Source of the DNA: Hyphomonas johnsonii MHS-2
GTDB lineage: Bacteria; Pseudomonadota; Alphaproteobacteria; Caulobacterales; Hyphomonadaceae
Reading direction: 5' to 3'
DNA: 64,000 nt
Assembly: GCF_000685275.1 (NCBI RefSeq)
Contig: NZ_ARYK01000001.1
Span: forward strand, 372,001-436,000
Under the pieces are notes generated by a model. That model saw nothing but the letters and a program-made list of their open reading frames with translations, was not told the DNA's origin and did not search any database. The position numbers were made by a program, and so were the translations under genes. Below are positions 1-7,940 of the stretch, piece by piece (positions within the stretch are counted from its first letter, which is position 1; each line of letters opens with the position of its first letter).

Positions 1-64
1 CAAAAGTATATGCGGCGATCCGTTTCCGGCGCACCATTTGTTCCTGACCAAAAGGAGACCTGAC

Positions 65-541
65 ATGTTTGAATCCCGCCTTGATATCCCCGCCCACACA
101 CGGAAAGCATCGATCGCACTGCTGCAGGCGCGGCTGTCTGATTCAATCGACCTGGAAGCCCAGACCAAGCAGGCGCACTGGAATGTGAAGGGCATGGACT
201 TCTTCCAGCTGCACACGTTCTTCGATGGCGTGCACGCTGTGGTGGAGGACTATGTCGACACGATTGCCGAACGGATCACGGCACTGGGCGGCATTGCCGA
301 CGGCCGCGTCCAGACGACGGCCAGGGCGAGCACGCTGTATGAATATCCGCTCGACGCGCGCCATGGCGAGTCGCACCTGAAGGCGCTCAGTGCCGTCCTT
401 GCGCAATTCGGCAAGGCCCTGCGCGGCGACATAGATGCCGCCACCGAGCTTGGCGACGCTGACACCGCAGACCTGTTCACCCAGCTGTCACGGGAAACCG
501 ACAAGCAGCTATGGTTCGTGGAGGCGCACCTCTACGACTAG
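65..541 (+). CDS. dps: Dps-family DNA-protecting ferritin-like protein
   Basis: A 158-residue protein of the usual Dps length. Dps dodecamers bind DNA and oxidise Fe(II) with peroxide, protecting the cell in stationary phase and oxidative stress. The ferroxidase motif is visible early (QAHWNVKGMDFFQLHTFFD, about residues 38-56), followed by the conserved helix VVEDYVDTIAERI and a C-terminal helix ending KQLWFVEAHLYD. The start at 65 is chosen because AAGGAGA lies just upstream; a longer frame from 38 has no such site. It is followed by an Rrf2 regulator, which fits iron or redox control, though no operator is obvious. Confidence 0.93.
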   Translation: MFESRLDIPAHTRKASIALLQARLSDSIDLEAQTKQAHWNVKGMDFFQLHTFFDGVHAVVEDYVDTIAERITALGGIADGRVQTTARASTLYEYPLDARHGESHLKALSAVLAQFGKALRGDIDAATELGDADTADLFTQLSRETDKQLWFVEAHLYD

Positions 542-641
542 CCGTCAGCCCGCCGCCCCGTCCGTGGCTGTTGACGCGGACGGGGGTGGCGTGCTGTCGC
601 CGGCGACGACATGCTGATTGCAGAGATTAACGCGGAGTGAT

Positions 642-1268
642 ATGGTGCGAGTTATGGCACACCTGACGACCAGCGTCGAATATGGGACACACAGCCTGCT
701 CTGGCTGGTTGATTCCGGCGGCGCGCCGGTCAGCGCGCGCGACCTGGCCGAGTTCCAGGGAATTCCGCAAGCCTTCCTTGCAAAGATATTGTCCAAGCTT
801 GAGAAAGCGGGCCTCGTGCATGCAGCGGAAGGCGTGCGCGGCGGCTATGTCCTAGCGCGCGAGCCTGGCGACATCAATTTTCTGCAGATCGTGGACGCGA
901 TCGAAGGCAAGAAGCCGCTGTTCGATTGCCAGGATATCCGGAACCGCTGCGTGCTGTTTGGCGAGACACCGCCGCGCTGGGCGACAAAGGGGGTCTGTTC
1001 CATCCATGCGGTCATGCTGCGCGCGGAAAAGGCCATGCGTGACACGCTGGCCAGTACCTCGCTTGCGGATGTCGCACGGTCGGTCGAGCGCAAGGCGCCG
1101 CAGGAATTTGCCGGCGAAGTCCAGGACTGGTTGGCGACTCGCGTGAGTTCGCGGGGCGGCAAGGCGCGCCCGCCCGAAGCCATGCTGGATGACCGGGCAG
1201 ACCCGGCGCCACGGAACGCCGTTCCGACAGCACGTCGAACACTCATCAACAGCAACCCTGAATCTTGA
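642..1268 (+). CDS. Rrf2-family transcriptional regulator
   Basis: About 208 residues. The N-terminal winged helix is typical of Rrf2/IscR/NsrR proteins (ARDLAEFQGIPQAFLAKIL, then GVRGGYVLAR as the wing). Three cysteines follow (C96, C103, C119 when counted from 642), the places where IscR and NsrR hold an Fe-S cluster, but the spacing here is C-X6-C-X15-C, with a wider second gap than I know for the family. The start at 642 follows GGAG at 634-637; a second ATG at 654 is possible. The C-terminal 60 residues are low in complexity and not conserved-looking. It probably senses Fe-S, NO or redox state; the targets are unknown, with Dps next door a candidate. Confidence 0.88.
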   Translation: MVRVMAHLTTSVEYGTHSLLWLVDSGGAPVSARDLAEFQGIPQAFLAKILSKLEKAGLVHAAEGVRGGYVLAREPGDINFLQIVDAIEGKKPLFDCQDIRNRCVLFGETPPRWATKGVCSIHAVMLRAEKAMRDTLASTSLADVARSVERKAPQEFAGEVQDWLATRVSSRGGKARPPEAMLDDRADPAPRNAVPTARRTLINSNPES

Positions 1269-1279
1269 AAGGAGACGAG

Positions 1280-1366
1280 ATGGCGATGTCCACAAAGAAT
1301 GAATCGAACGAGCCCGACGCAGTGTGCATCGGCGTCAGCCTGGGAGGCGACCGTGGCCGTAACTAA
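1280..1366 (+). CDS. possible 28-residue upstream ORF coupled to the response regulator
   Basis: An ATG at 1280 follows a very strong site (AAGGAGACGAG, 1268-1279) and opens a 28-codon frame, polar and unlike any domain. It ends at TAA 1364-1366, after the GTG start of the response regulator at 1353, so the two overlap by 14 bases in different frames. It may be a leader peptide that couples translation, or a small protein. There is no homology evidence that it is a functional gene. Confidence 0.35.
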   Translation: MAMSTKNESNEPDAVCIGVSLGGDRGRN

Positions 1367-2003
1367 AGCGGAAAAGGAACGCGCCCATGTCGTTATCGTG
1401 GACGATGATGAGGAGGTGCGGACAGCGCTCCGGGAGCTTATCCTGTCTGTCGGGCTGGATGCGACCTGCTTTGCGTCGACCCGCGACTTGCTGGCGGCCG
1501 ACCTGCCGCGGCGGCCGGGCTGCATGATACTTGATGTTCGCATGCCGGGTTCCAGTGGGCTGGACCTGCAGAACCTGCTCGCGGCAAAGGGTGACGCGCC
1601 ACCGATCATCTTCCTGACCGGACATGGCGATATACCAATGTCCGTCACGGCGATGAAGGCGGGCGCGGTCGATTTCCTGACCAAGCCGGTTCGGGACCAG
1701 ACCCTGCTGGATGCTGTGACGGCTGCCATCGAAATGGATATCGCATCGCGGCAGACACACCAGATCATGCAGAAACACATCGACCGCCTAGAGACGCTGA
1801 CCCCGCGTGAGCGGCAAGTTCTGCGGGAAGTGGCACTGGGGCGCCTGAACAAGCAGATCGCGTTCGACTTCGGGATCAGCGAAGTGACGGTCAAGCTTCA
1901 TCGCAGCAATGTCATGCGCAAGATGGAAGCAACATCGGTTGGAGACCTGATACGTGCCTGGGAGTCACTGCCACCCGACCTGCGAGAAGCGTGTGCAGCC
2001 TAG
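1353..2003 (+). CDS. FixJ/LuxR-type response regulator
   Basis: A 216-residue two-domain response regulator. The receiver begins VVIVDDDEEV, has the phosphoacceptor Asp61 in MILDVRMPG, the switch Thr in FLTGHGD and the Lys in FLTKPV. The C-terminal LuxR helix-turn-helix is clear (LTPRERQVLREVALGRLNKQ, then GISEVTVKLHRSNVM). I choose the GTG at 1353 because GGAGG sits at 1343-1347; an ATG at 1299 would add 18 unrelated residues and has no good ribosome site. It is probably phosphorylated by the PAS kinase at 2496. The FixJ/StyR/TodT relatives activate respiratory or catabolic genes; the run of stress genes at 4707 onward is the nearest plausible target. Confidence 0.92.
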   Translation: MAVTKAEKERAHVVIVDDDEEVRTALRELILSVGLDATCFASTRDLLAADLPRRPGCMILDVRMPGSSGLDLQNLLAAKGDAPPIIFLTGHGDIPMSVTAMKAGAVDFLTKPVRDQTLLDAVTAAIEMDIASRQTHQIMQKHIDRLETLTPRERQVLREVALGRLNKQIAFDFGISEVTVKLHRSNVMRKMEATSVGDLIRAWESLPPDLREACAA

Positions 2004-2030
2004 ACTAAAGTACAATTACAATTTTGGTCT
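2002..2030. promoter_or_regulatory. AT-rich inverted repeat between the two response regulators
   Basis: AGACTAAA (2002-2009) faces TTTGGTCT (2023-2030) with one G-T type mismatch. The spacer is AT-rich and contains ACAATT twice in tandem, in sharp contrast to the GC-rich surroundings. It begins at the stop codon of the first regulator. It may be a terminator-like hairpin or a binding site for the upstream LuxR-type regulator before the receiver-kinase pair. The function is not shown. Confidence 0.3.
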
Positions 2031-2089
2031 GCGCCTGACGAGATAGGAGAGAACTGGCCGGATTGGCCGCGTAATCGAGGTTCCTTCGC

Positions 2090-2503
2090 TTGTCTAGAAT
2101 ACCCAGAGTGGCAATTGTTGAGGACGACGACGCCGTGCGCCAAGCGCTTTCCGACCTGCTTCAGGTGCTGGGCCTGAATTGTTCCGCGTTTGACAGGGCG
2201 GAACCGTTTCTCGCGGAATACGCGCCGGGCCGGTTCGACAGCCTGATAACAGACATAAACATGCCGGGTGTTGACGGGCTTCAACTGCAGGAACGCTTGC
2301 GCGCATGCGGTTCGACCATGCCGGTCATTTTCATCACCTCCGTCCTGGATGCCCTGACACGCGCACGCGCTCTCGACGGGGGCGCACACGCCTTTCTGAC
2401 CAAGCCCGTCAGTGATGACGTGCTCATCCATCACCTCAAGTCCGCATTGAACTGGAACCCGGACGCCGGTGACGACGCAGGGTGGAGCCAATCCGATGTC
2501 TGA
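2090..2503 (+). CDS. stand-alone response-regulator receiver protein
   Basis: A 137-residue single receiver domain without an output domain. It shows VAIVEDDDAV, phosphoacceptor Asp55 in LITDINMPG, a Thr/Ser switch in VIFITSV and Lys in FLTKPVSDD. It resembles the receiver half of FixJ proteins. The start is a TTG at 2090; no ATG or GTG is suitably placed in frame. Its end overlaps the kinase start by 8 bases, so the two are translationally coupled. It may act as a phosphate sink, a feedback receiver for the kinase, or interact with another protein. Confidence 0.85.
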   Translation: MSRIPRVAIVEDDDAVRQALSDLLQVLGLNCSAFDRAEPFLAEYAPGRFDSLITDINMPGVDGLQLQERLRACGSTMPVIFITSVLDALTRARALDGGAHAFLTKPVSDDVLIHHLKSALNWNPDAGDDAGWSQSDV

Positions 2504-4574
2504 CCCGGCGAGGGAATCCGAAGTGGCAATTGATGGGCTGGCGCGCACGCTTGCCGGACCGGAGACCGACCTTGCCGACCTTGCTGCAGAGAGCGTGATC
2601 GTTTGCGACCTCGACGGAATTGTCCAGTACTGGAACCCGGCATCCGAAGCGCTTTACGGCTGGCCGGCCATGGGGATGATCGGCAGCAGGCTGGGAGCGA
2701 TTGCCCAGCAGCGTTCGCGCCATGACGAGCAGTGGCGCCTCCTGTTGCGGGATGGCAGCTGGAACGGGCAAGCGCGCCGCCGCGCATTGTCGGGTGGTGA
2801 GGTTGTCAGCAGCGTGAGGCGCATCGTGCGGCGTCTTCCGTCTGGCGAGATGAGAGATGTCGTCGAGTTCGGCCAGAGACTCGATCTCCAGGTCGGCAGC
2901 GAACGCCCGGCGGACCGCGCCGAGAAGTTGCCCGCCTCGGCGGCGTTCTGGGAGTTCGATGTGACGCGTGTTCGGCCACGCGTCATCGACCTCGCCAAAC
3001 GCACCGGGCAGCCTGGCGCCGACGTGTTTGCCGGCGATCCCGAAAAGGCGCGGGAGTTCCTGTCTGCCATCCTCATCGTTGGCGTGAACGAACGAACCCT
3101 GCGGCTGGCCGGAGACTATTCGGGACGAAGTGGCCTGATCGGACAGGCCGTATCGGATTTCTGGCCGCGCGAGAGCGAGGTCGACATCGCCGAACTGATC
3201 GTGTCCGTGGTTGGCGCCTGGCCGCACCATACAGCCCAAACACGAAAGATCGCCTCCCCATTGCTCGAGGACTGTTCCGTGACTGTCTGGAGCAGGGACA
3301 TGCCTGGCCAGGCAGGCAAGGTCTTCGTTGCAGTCAATGGCGAGGTCAGCGGTGACAATTCCTTCCTCTACCTGCGGGCAAGCGAAGACCGGTACCGCAA
3401 ACTGATACAGCACCTGCCCGTCGCCGTGCTGCAGGTGGACGCCAGGCGTGCGGGAGAAGCGTTCGGCGAACTGAGAGCCAAAGGCATTACCGATTTCGCC
3501 GCCTACCTGGAGGCGCACCCCGAGCTGGTGGACTTTGCGAATGACGCCGTGAAGGTGACAGAGGTCAACCAGGAGGCGGTAACCCTGTTCGCCGCGTCGA
3601 CCGCAGCCGACCTGGCCGGACCGGTCAGGTTCCTCTTCGCCTCGTCCCCGGGAACGGACCGCCGCGTGATGATGGCCCGCTTCCATGGCAAGCGGAATTA
3701 TTCGGAAATTGCAAAAATCCGCACGCTGGACGGCAGGCTTCGTGATGTGCAGCTGTCGGTGACCTATCCGGCACCGCCGGAAAGGCTGGATGTCACGATA
3801 ATCTGTATACAGGATATTACGGAAAGGTTGCGAACGGAACGCCAGCTGCGTCAGCTGCAGGCGGAAAACACGCATGCCGCCCGGATATCGATGCTGGGCG
3901 AGCTGACGTCGTCGATTGCCCATGAAGTCAACCAGCCACTCGCCGCCATCGTTACAAATGCCGAAACGAGCCTGCGCTGGCTGTCTCGTGAGGAACCGAA
4001 TATCGACAAGGTCAGGTTGCTGACCACCCGGATTGCCGGCAGCGCCCGCCGGGCCAGCGATATTGTGGGACGAATCCGCGGCATGGCATCGAAGCACGAG
4101 CCGGAGCATGTCGCGCTTGATCTCAACGAGATCATTGATGAGGCCATCCTCTTCATTCGCTATGACATCGAGGCACGGTCTATCGACCTGTCAGTGGCGT
4201 ATGGCTGCGAATTGCCCCGGATTGTGGGGGATCGGGTCCAGCTGCAGCAGGTGATCATCAACCTGCTCGTGAACAGCATCCAGGCCATGAAGCAGGACCA
4301 GACAATGCTGCAGCGGATCGAGATCACGACGAGCGTCGGGACTGATGAGTGCGTGGTGCTGGCGATCCGGGACAGCGGCCCCGGCATCGAGGGGCCTGAC
4401 ATCGAGCGGATCTTTGACAGCTTCTTCACGACCAAGGATGCCGGCATGGGAATCGGGCTGGCGATCTGCCGGTCTATCGTCGTGTCGCATGGCGGGAGCA
4501 TCTCTGCGCGAAATCATCCCGGCGGTGGCGCCGAGTTTCGTGTTGTCCTGCCGACCGGATCGGTCGATCGATAA
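2496..4574 (+). CDS. PAS-domain sensor histidine kinase
   Basis: A 692-residue cytosolic-looking kinase with no clear membrane segment. An N-terminal PAS domain (about 25-125, with VCDLDGIVQYWNPASEALYG) is followed by a poorly conserved middle region and another PAS-like domain (about 300-450). The HisKA box has His476 in SIAHEVNQPLAAIV, typical of FixL/DctB-like kinases. The ATPase domain shows the N box NLLVNSIQAM, DSGPGIEG, FFTTKDAGMGIGLAI and GGGAEFRV. The ATG at 2496 follows GGTGGAG and overlaps the receiver gene, making it the better start than GTG 2469. It likely senses a soluble or redox cue and feeds both adjacent regulators. Confidence 0.93.
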   Translation: MSDPARESEVAIDGLARTLAGPETDLADLAAESVIVCDLDGIVQYWNPASEALYGWPAMGMIGSRLGAIAQQRSRHDEQWRLLLRDGSWNGQARRRALSGGEVVSSVRRIVRRLPSGEMRDVVEFGQRLDLQVGSERPADRAEKLPASAAFWEFDVTRVRPRVIDLAKRTGQPGADVFAGDPEKAREFLSAILIVGVNERTLRLAGDYSGRSGLIGQAVSDFWPRESEVDIAELIVSVVGAWPHHTAQTRKIASPLLEDCSVTVWSRDMPGQAGKVFVAVNGEVSGDNSFLYLRASEDRYRKLIQHLPVAVLQVDARRAGEAFGELRAKGITDFAAYLEAHPELVDFANDAVKVTEVNQEAVTLFAASTAADLAGPVRFLFASSPGTDRRVMMARFHGKRNYSEIAKIRTLDGRLRDVQLSVTYPAPPERLDVTIICIQDITERLRTERQLRQLQAENTHAARISMLGELTSSIAHEVNQPLAAIVTNAETSLRWLSREEPNIDKVRLLTTRIAGSARRASDIVGRIRGMASKHEPEHVALDLNEIIDEAILFIRYDIEARSIDLSVAYGCELPRIVGDRVQLQQVIINLLVNSIQAMKQDQTMLQRIEITTSVGTDECVVLAIRDSGPGIEGPDIERIFDSFFTTKDAGMGIGLAICRSIVVSHGGSISARNHPGGGAEFRVVLPTGSVDR

Positions 4575-4706
4575 GACCGCGTCATCTGGCGGGCGAGCCT
4601 GTCCTAGACTTTCGCATCGCATGACAAAGCCTTCCGTCGAATGGTTTTGCAGATGACAAGAGCGCATCTTCGTCCTTGCCCAAACAAAACCGCGAAGGAG
4701 AAAGAG

Positions 4707-5462
4707 ATGAAGATCGTTGTTATCGGTGGTACCGGCCTGATCGGCTCGAAGACCGTCCAGGGACTGCGCGACCGGGGTCACGACGTCGTTGCGGCTGCGC
4801 CGAGTTCCGGTGTGAACACGCTGACGGGCGAAGGCCTGGCCGACGCGCTTGCTGGAGCCGAGGTTGTGATCGACGTTGCCAACTCCCCCTCGTTCGAAGC
4901 CAAGGAGGCGCTCGCATTCTTCGAGACCGCCGGTCGCAACCTGCTCGCAGCAGAAGCGGCTGCGAACGTGCGCCATCATCTGGCGCTGTCGGTGGTCGGC
5001 ACAGACCGTCTTTCCGACAGCGGGTATTTTCGCGCCAAGCAGGCGCAGGAGAAACTGATCAGGAAGGCGCCCATTCCGTTCACGATCCTGCATTCCACCC
5101 AGTTCTTTGAATTCATCCGCAGCATCATAAACGCCGGCGCGGATGGCGAGGTCGTTCGCCTGTCTCCCGCCTTCATACAACCGGTTGCCTCGGATGACGT
5201 GGCCAATGCGCTGGTCGACCTGGCGCTTGGGCGCCCGCTCAACGGGATGATCGAGATTGCCGGGCCGAAACGCTACGAAATCGATGTGCTTGCCCGCGAA
5301 GTTCTTGCTGCTGACGGAGACAACCGCAAGGTGATCGCAGATCCGAACGCGCAATATTTCGGCGCCACACTGCAGGCCGAAACGCTCACGCCGGGAGACC
5401 ATCCGCGGCTTGGCGCCACGCATTTCGAGACATGGCTGAGGACATCGCTGGTGCGCGCATAG
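4707..5462 (+). CDS. NmrA-like atypical SDR oxidoreductase (paralogue 1 of 3)
   Basis: A 251-residue Rossmann protein beginning MKIVVIGGTGLIGS, an NAD(P)-binding GxxGxxG motif. The rest follows the NmrA/atypical SDR plan: HHLALSVVGTDRL, YFRAKQAQEKLI and TILHSTQFFEFI. The classical YxxxK pair becomes YFRAK. It closely resembles the proteins at 7941 and 8867, so the three are paralogues. The start has AAGGAGAAAGAG directly upstream. It heads a co-directional run with an AhpD-like protein and a cupin. NmrA-like proteins may be NADPH-dependent reductases or NADP sensors; the substrate is unknown. Confidence 0.88.
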   Translation: MKIVVIGGTGLIGSKTVQGLRDRGHDVVAAAPSSGVNTLTGEGLADALAGAEVVIDVANSPSFEAKEALAFFETAGRNLLAAEAAANVRHHLALSVVGTDRLSDSGYFRAKQAQEKLIRKAPIPFTILHSTQFFEFIRSIINAGADGEVVRLSPAFIQPVASDDVANALVDLALGRPLNGMIEIAGPKRYEIDVLAREVLAADGDNRKVIADPNAQYFGATLQAETLTPGDHPRLGATHFETWLRTSLVRA

Positions 5463-5517
5463 GCGCGCCGGCAGGCCGATAAGCGCTCTACCCATTTCAC
5501 GCCCAAACCAAGGAAAC

Positions 5518-5985
5518 ATGACCATGACCCAACGCCTGAATACTTTCCAAGTCGCCCCTGCCACCGTGAAAGCCATCATGACCGTGGAGAGCGCTATCGC
5601 GGCCAGTGGCCTGGAGCATGGCCTGCTCGAGCTGGTGCGGATGCGTGCCTCACAGATCAATGGCTGCGCCTTCTGCCTGCACATGCACGCGATGGACGCA
5701 CGCAAGGCCGGCGAGACGGAGATGCGGCTGTACATGCTGAACGCCTGGCGGGAATCCTCGCTCTACTCTGATCGCGAGCGTGCTGCCCTTGCCTGGACGG
5801 ACGCCCTGACTCTGGTGGCGGAAAACGGCGCCTCTGACGCGGACTACGAGCTGCTCAAGGCACAGTTCTCGGAAGTGGAACAGGCCAACCTGACCATCGC
5901 AATCGGGACCATAAACTTGTGGAACCGGCTGCAGATCGGAGTCCGCGCTGAGCATCCGGCCGATCCCGGCAAGATCACGGCCTGA
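5518..5985 (+). CDS. carboxymuconolactone decarboxylase/AhpD-like protein
   Basis: A 155-residue all-helical protein of the AhpD-like family. The redox motif is visible as NGCAFCLHMH (Cys50 and Cys53, then His57), the CxxC-x-x-x-H arrangement used by alkylhydroperoxidase D-type proteins. This means it is more likely a thiol-dependent peroxidase or reductase than a true carboxymuconolactone decarboxylase. AAGGAAAC precedes the ATG at 5518; a second ATG lies 6 bases later. It sits between an NmrA-like oxidoreductase and a cupin, a grouping often seen in bacterial stress loci. Confidence 0.9.
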   Translation: MTMTQRLNTFQVAPATVKAIMTVESAIAASGLEHGLLELVRMRASQINGCAFCLHMHAMDARKAGETEMRLYMLNAWRESSLYSDRERAALAWTDALTLVAENGASDADYELLKAQFSEVEQANLTIAIGTINLWNRLQIGVRAEHPADPGKITA

Positions 5986-6036
5986 CCGGCTTGTCCGCGC
6001 GCCCTTTCAATCCTGCGATCACGAATGGAGACAGCA

Positions 6037-6465
6037 ATGCTCAAGACAATGCTCATCACGGCAGCTGCAGCGGTGACGGTTATCGCCTTCGTACGGGCGG
6101 CCGGGGCGCAACACGACGAATTGGCAGAGGCGAAGGTGACTGTCGTCTTCGATCACACCCTGCCGAATGTTCCGGGAAAGAGCATGAAAGGCGTGCTCGT
6201 CGAGTACCAACCCGGCGGCACGTCCGTGGCGCACACGCACCCGGACTCCGCCTTCATCTATGCCACAATTCTGGATGGAGCGATCCGAAGCCAGGTCAAT
6301 GGTGGCCCCATCGTGACATACCACGCGGGGGAGAATTTCGCCGAGTATCCCGGCGACCATCATGGCATCAGTGAGAATGCCAGTGGCACCGAACCCGCCA
6401 GCTTGCTCGCCGTGTTTGTCGTCGACACCGACGAAGCCGAACTCACAACCCCGTACAGCGACTAG
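6037..6465 (+). CDS. exported cupin-domain protein
   Basis: A 142-residue protein with an N-terminal signal sequence (a Lys, then the hydrophobic stretch TMLITAAAAVTVIAFV and a likely cleavage after AGAQ-like residues). The mature part is a single cupin barrel: PGGTSVAHTHPDSAFIYA gives the His pair of motif 1 and YPGDHHGISEN the second motif. It may bind a metal in the periplasm; no catalytic activity can be assigned. The start at 6037 follows GGAGA at 6027-6031. It is probably co-transcribed with its neighbours. Confidence 0.85.
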   Translation: MLKTMLITAAAAVTVIAFVRAAGAQHDELAEAKVTVVFDHTLPNVPGKSMKGVLVEYQPGGTSVAHTHPDSAFIYATILDGAIRSQVNGGPIVTYHAGENFAEYPGDHHGISENASGTEPASLLAVFVVDTDEAELTTPYSD

Positions 6466-6483
6466 ATCCGGAGACCAACCGCC

Positions 6484-7158
6484 ATGACACGGTCCGCCAC
6501 ACGAATACTTGCAGGTGTGTCAGTTCCAGATACACCGCTCGTCGAGCGCGCGCTTGAATACGCAAGGCGCGAATGCACGCCGTACCTGTTCAACCATGTA
6601 GTCCGCTCGTGGTTGTTTGCAGCCCGTATCGGCCAGATCCAGGACATCATGCATGATGCCGAAGTCGTCGCGGTCGGCACGTTACTCCACGACATCACGC
6701 TGAATGACCGCTTCAACGGGCCCCGGCGGTTCGAGGTGGAGGGCGCTGACCTGGCGCGCGTGTTCGTGAGGAAAAACGGCGTGGACGAACGGCGGGCCCA
6801 GCTGGTGTGGGACAGCGTCGCCCTGAACTCCACGCCTTCGATCGGCCTCTACAAGGAGGCGGAGATCGCGCTCTGCACGTCCGGCATCTGCCTCGATGTC
6901 GTGGGCTTGCAGTTCGAGGTGATCCCCTCCGATGAGATAGCGAGGATCGTTGCCGAGTTCCCGCGCCTTGGGATGAAGGAGCAGATGACAGGATGTTTCT
7001 GCCGGATCGCTGAACGTGTTCCGGAGACGACCTACGACAATTTTGTGCGTGATTTCGGGGAGCGATTTGTGCCTGGATACGCGGCGCCATCGTCGGTGGA
7101 TTCGGTCATGAACAGTCCGTTCGATGAAAGCGCGGAGGTGCAATATGACCAAGCTTGA
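6484..7158 (+). CDS. HD-domain protein
   Basis: A 224-residue metal-dependent HD-fold protein. The ligands appear as His in LFNHVVRSW, the His-Asp pair in GTLLHDITLND and a later Asp in GICLDVVG. The layout resembles the cyanamide-hydratase-like branch of HD proteins, which act as small-molecule hydrolases or hydratases, rather than GGDEF-linked or stringent-response enzymes. The substrate is not evident. It begins 18 bases after the cupin and overlaps the next gene by 14 bases, which supports one transcript. Confidence 0.8.
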   Translation: MTRSATRILAGVSVPDTPLVERALEYARRECTPYLFNHVVRSWLFAARIGQIQDIMHDAEVVAVGTLLHDITLNDRFNGPRRFEVEGADLARVFVRKNGVDERRAQLVWDSVALNSTPSIGLYKEAEIALCTSGICLDVVGLQFEVIPSDEIARIVAEFPRLGMKEQMTGCFCRIAERVPETTYDNFVRDFGERFVPGYAAPSSVDSVMNSPFDESAEVQYDQA

Positions 7159-7897
7159 AAACAAAGGCGTCATTGTCACCGGCGGTAGTTCGGGGATTGG
7201 ACGCGCCGCTGCGGTGCAGTTCGCCCGCGCTGGTGCCAGCGTACTCATCACCGGTCGCCGGGAAGATGCGTTGAAGGACGCTGCGTCCGGGCACCCTGGC
7301 ATCGCTTATATTGTTTCGGATTCCTCCATTCCTGAAGATGCCGGGCGCACCGTCGCAAAGGCTGTGGATGCCTGGGGCCGGGTAGATGTGATCCTGAACA
7401 ATGCGGGCGCCGGTGCGATCTTGCCATTGGCGGATGTCACAGCGGAAAAGGTCAATGCGATATTTGGAGTGAATGTGACCGGCCCGAGCTTGCTCTCTAG
7501 GGCAGCGCTTCCCCATCTGACCGCATCTATGGGGGTGATCATAAATGTCTCCAGCACGTTCGGTCACAAGCCGGTTGCAGGTCTTTCCCACTATGCTGCG
7601 AGCAAGGCAGCGCTGGAGCATCTCACGCGCTGCTGGGCCCTGGAACTCGCGCCGCAAGGCATACGCGTGAATGCCGTCGCAGCCGGACCGACGAAATCGG
7701 GTGCGTTGACCGGAATGATGGGCCTGACGCCGGAACAGGCAGAGGCCATCGAAAACGAGGAGCGCGAGCAGATACCGCTCAAGCGGCGCGGGGAGCCGGA
7801 GGATGTCGTCAAATGGATACTCCAGCTCGCCGATCCTGAATCAGGCTGGGTTACGGGGCAGGTCATTTCTGTCGATGGAGGCCTGAGCGTCACCTGA
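7145..7897 (+). CDS. classical SDR-family oxidoreductase
   Basis: A 250-residue classical short-chain dehydrogenase. The cofactor loop is TGGSSGIGRAA, the structural motif NNAGAG, the catalytic Ser in INVSSTFG, and the catalytic Tyr-Lys in HYAASKAALEH. The C-terminus ends VTGQVISVDGGLSVT, standard for the family. GGAGGT at 7134-7139 fixes the start at 7145, inside the end of the HD gene. The Arg in TGRREDAL after the second strand favours NADP(H). The substrate is unknown. Confidence 0.93.
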   Translation: MTKLENKGVIVTGGSSGIGRAAAVQFARAGASVLITGRREDALKDAASGHPGIAYIVSDSSIPEDAGRTVAKAVDAWGRVDVILNNAGAGAILPLADVTAEKVNAIFGVNVTGPSLLSRAALPHLTASMGVIINVSSTFGHKPVAGLSHYAASKAALEHLTRCWALELAPQGIRVNAVAAGPTKSGALTGMMGLTPEQAEAIENEEREQIPLKRRGEPEDVVKWILQLADPESGWVTGQVISVDGGLSVT

Positions 7898-7940
7898 TCC
7901 CGGCGGAGGACTGACGTTCGGTGCAGCAGGAGGAGAAGCG

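Noticed and set aside
2436-4109. 557-codon open frame on the minus strand
   Set aside because: It lies wholly antisense to the PAS histidine kinase, has no domain, and is an expected by-product of GC-rich codon use.
4191-5735. 514-codon minus-strand frame
   Set aside because: It crosses three plus-strand genes with clear domains and has no recognisable motif.
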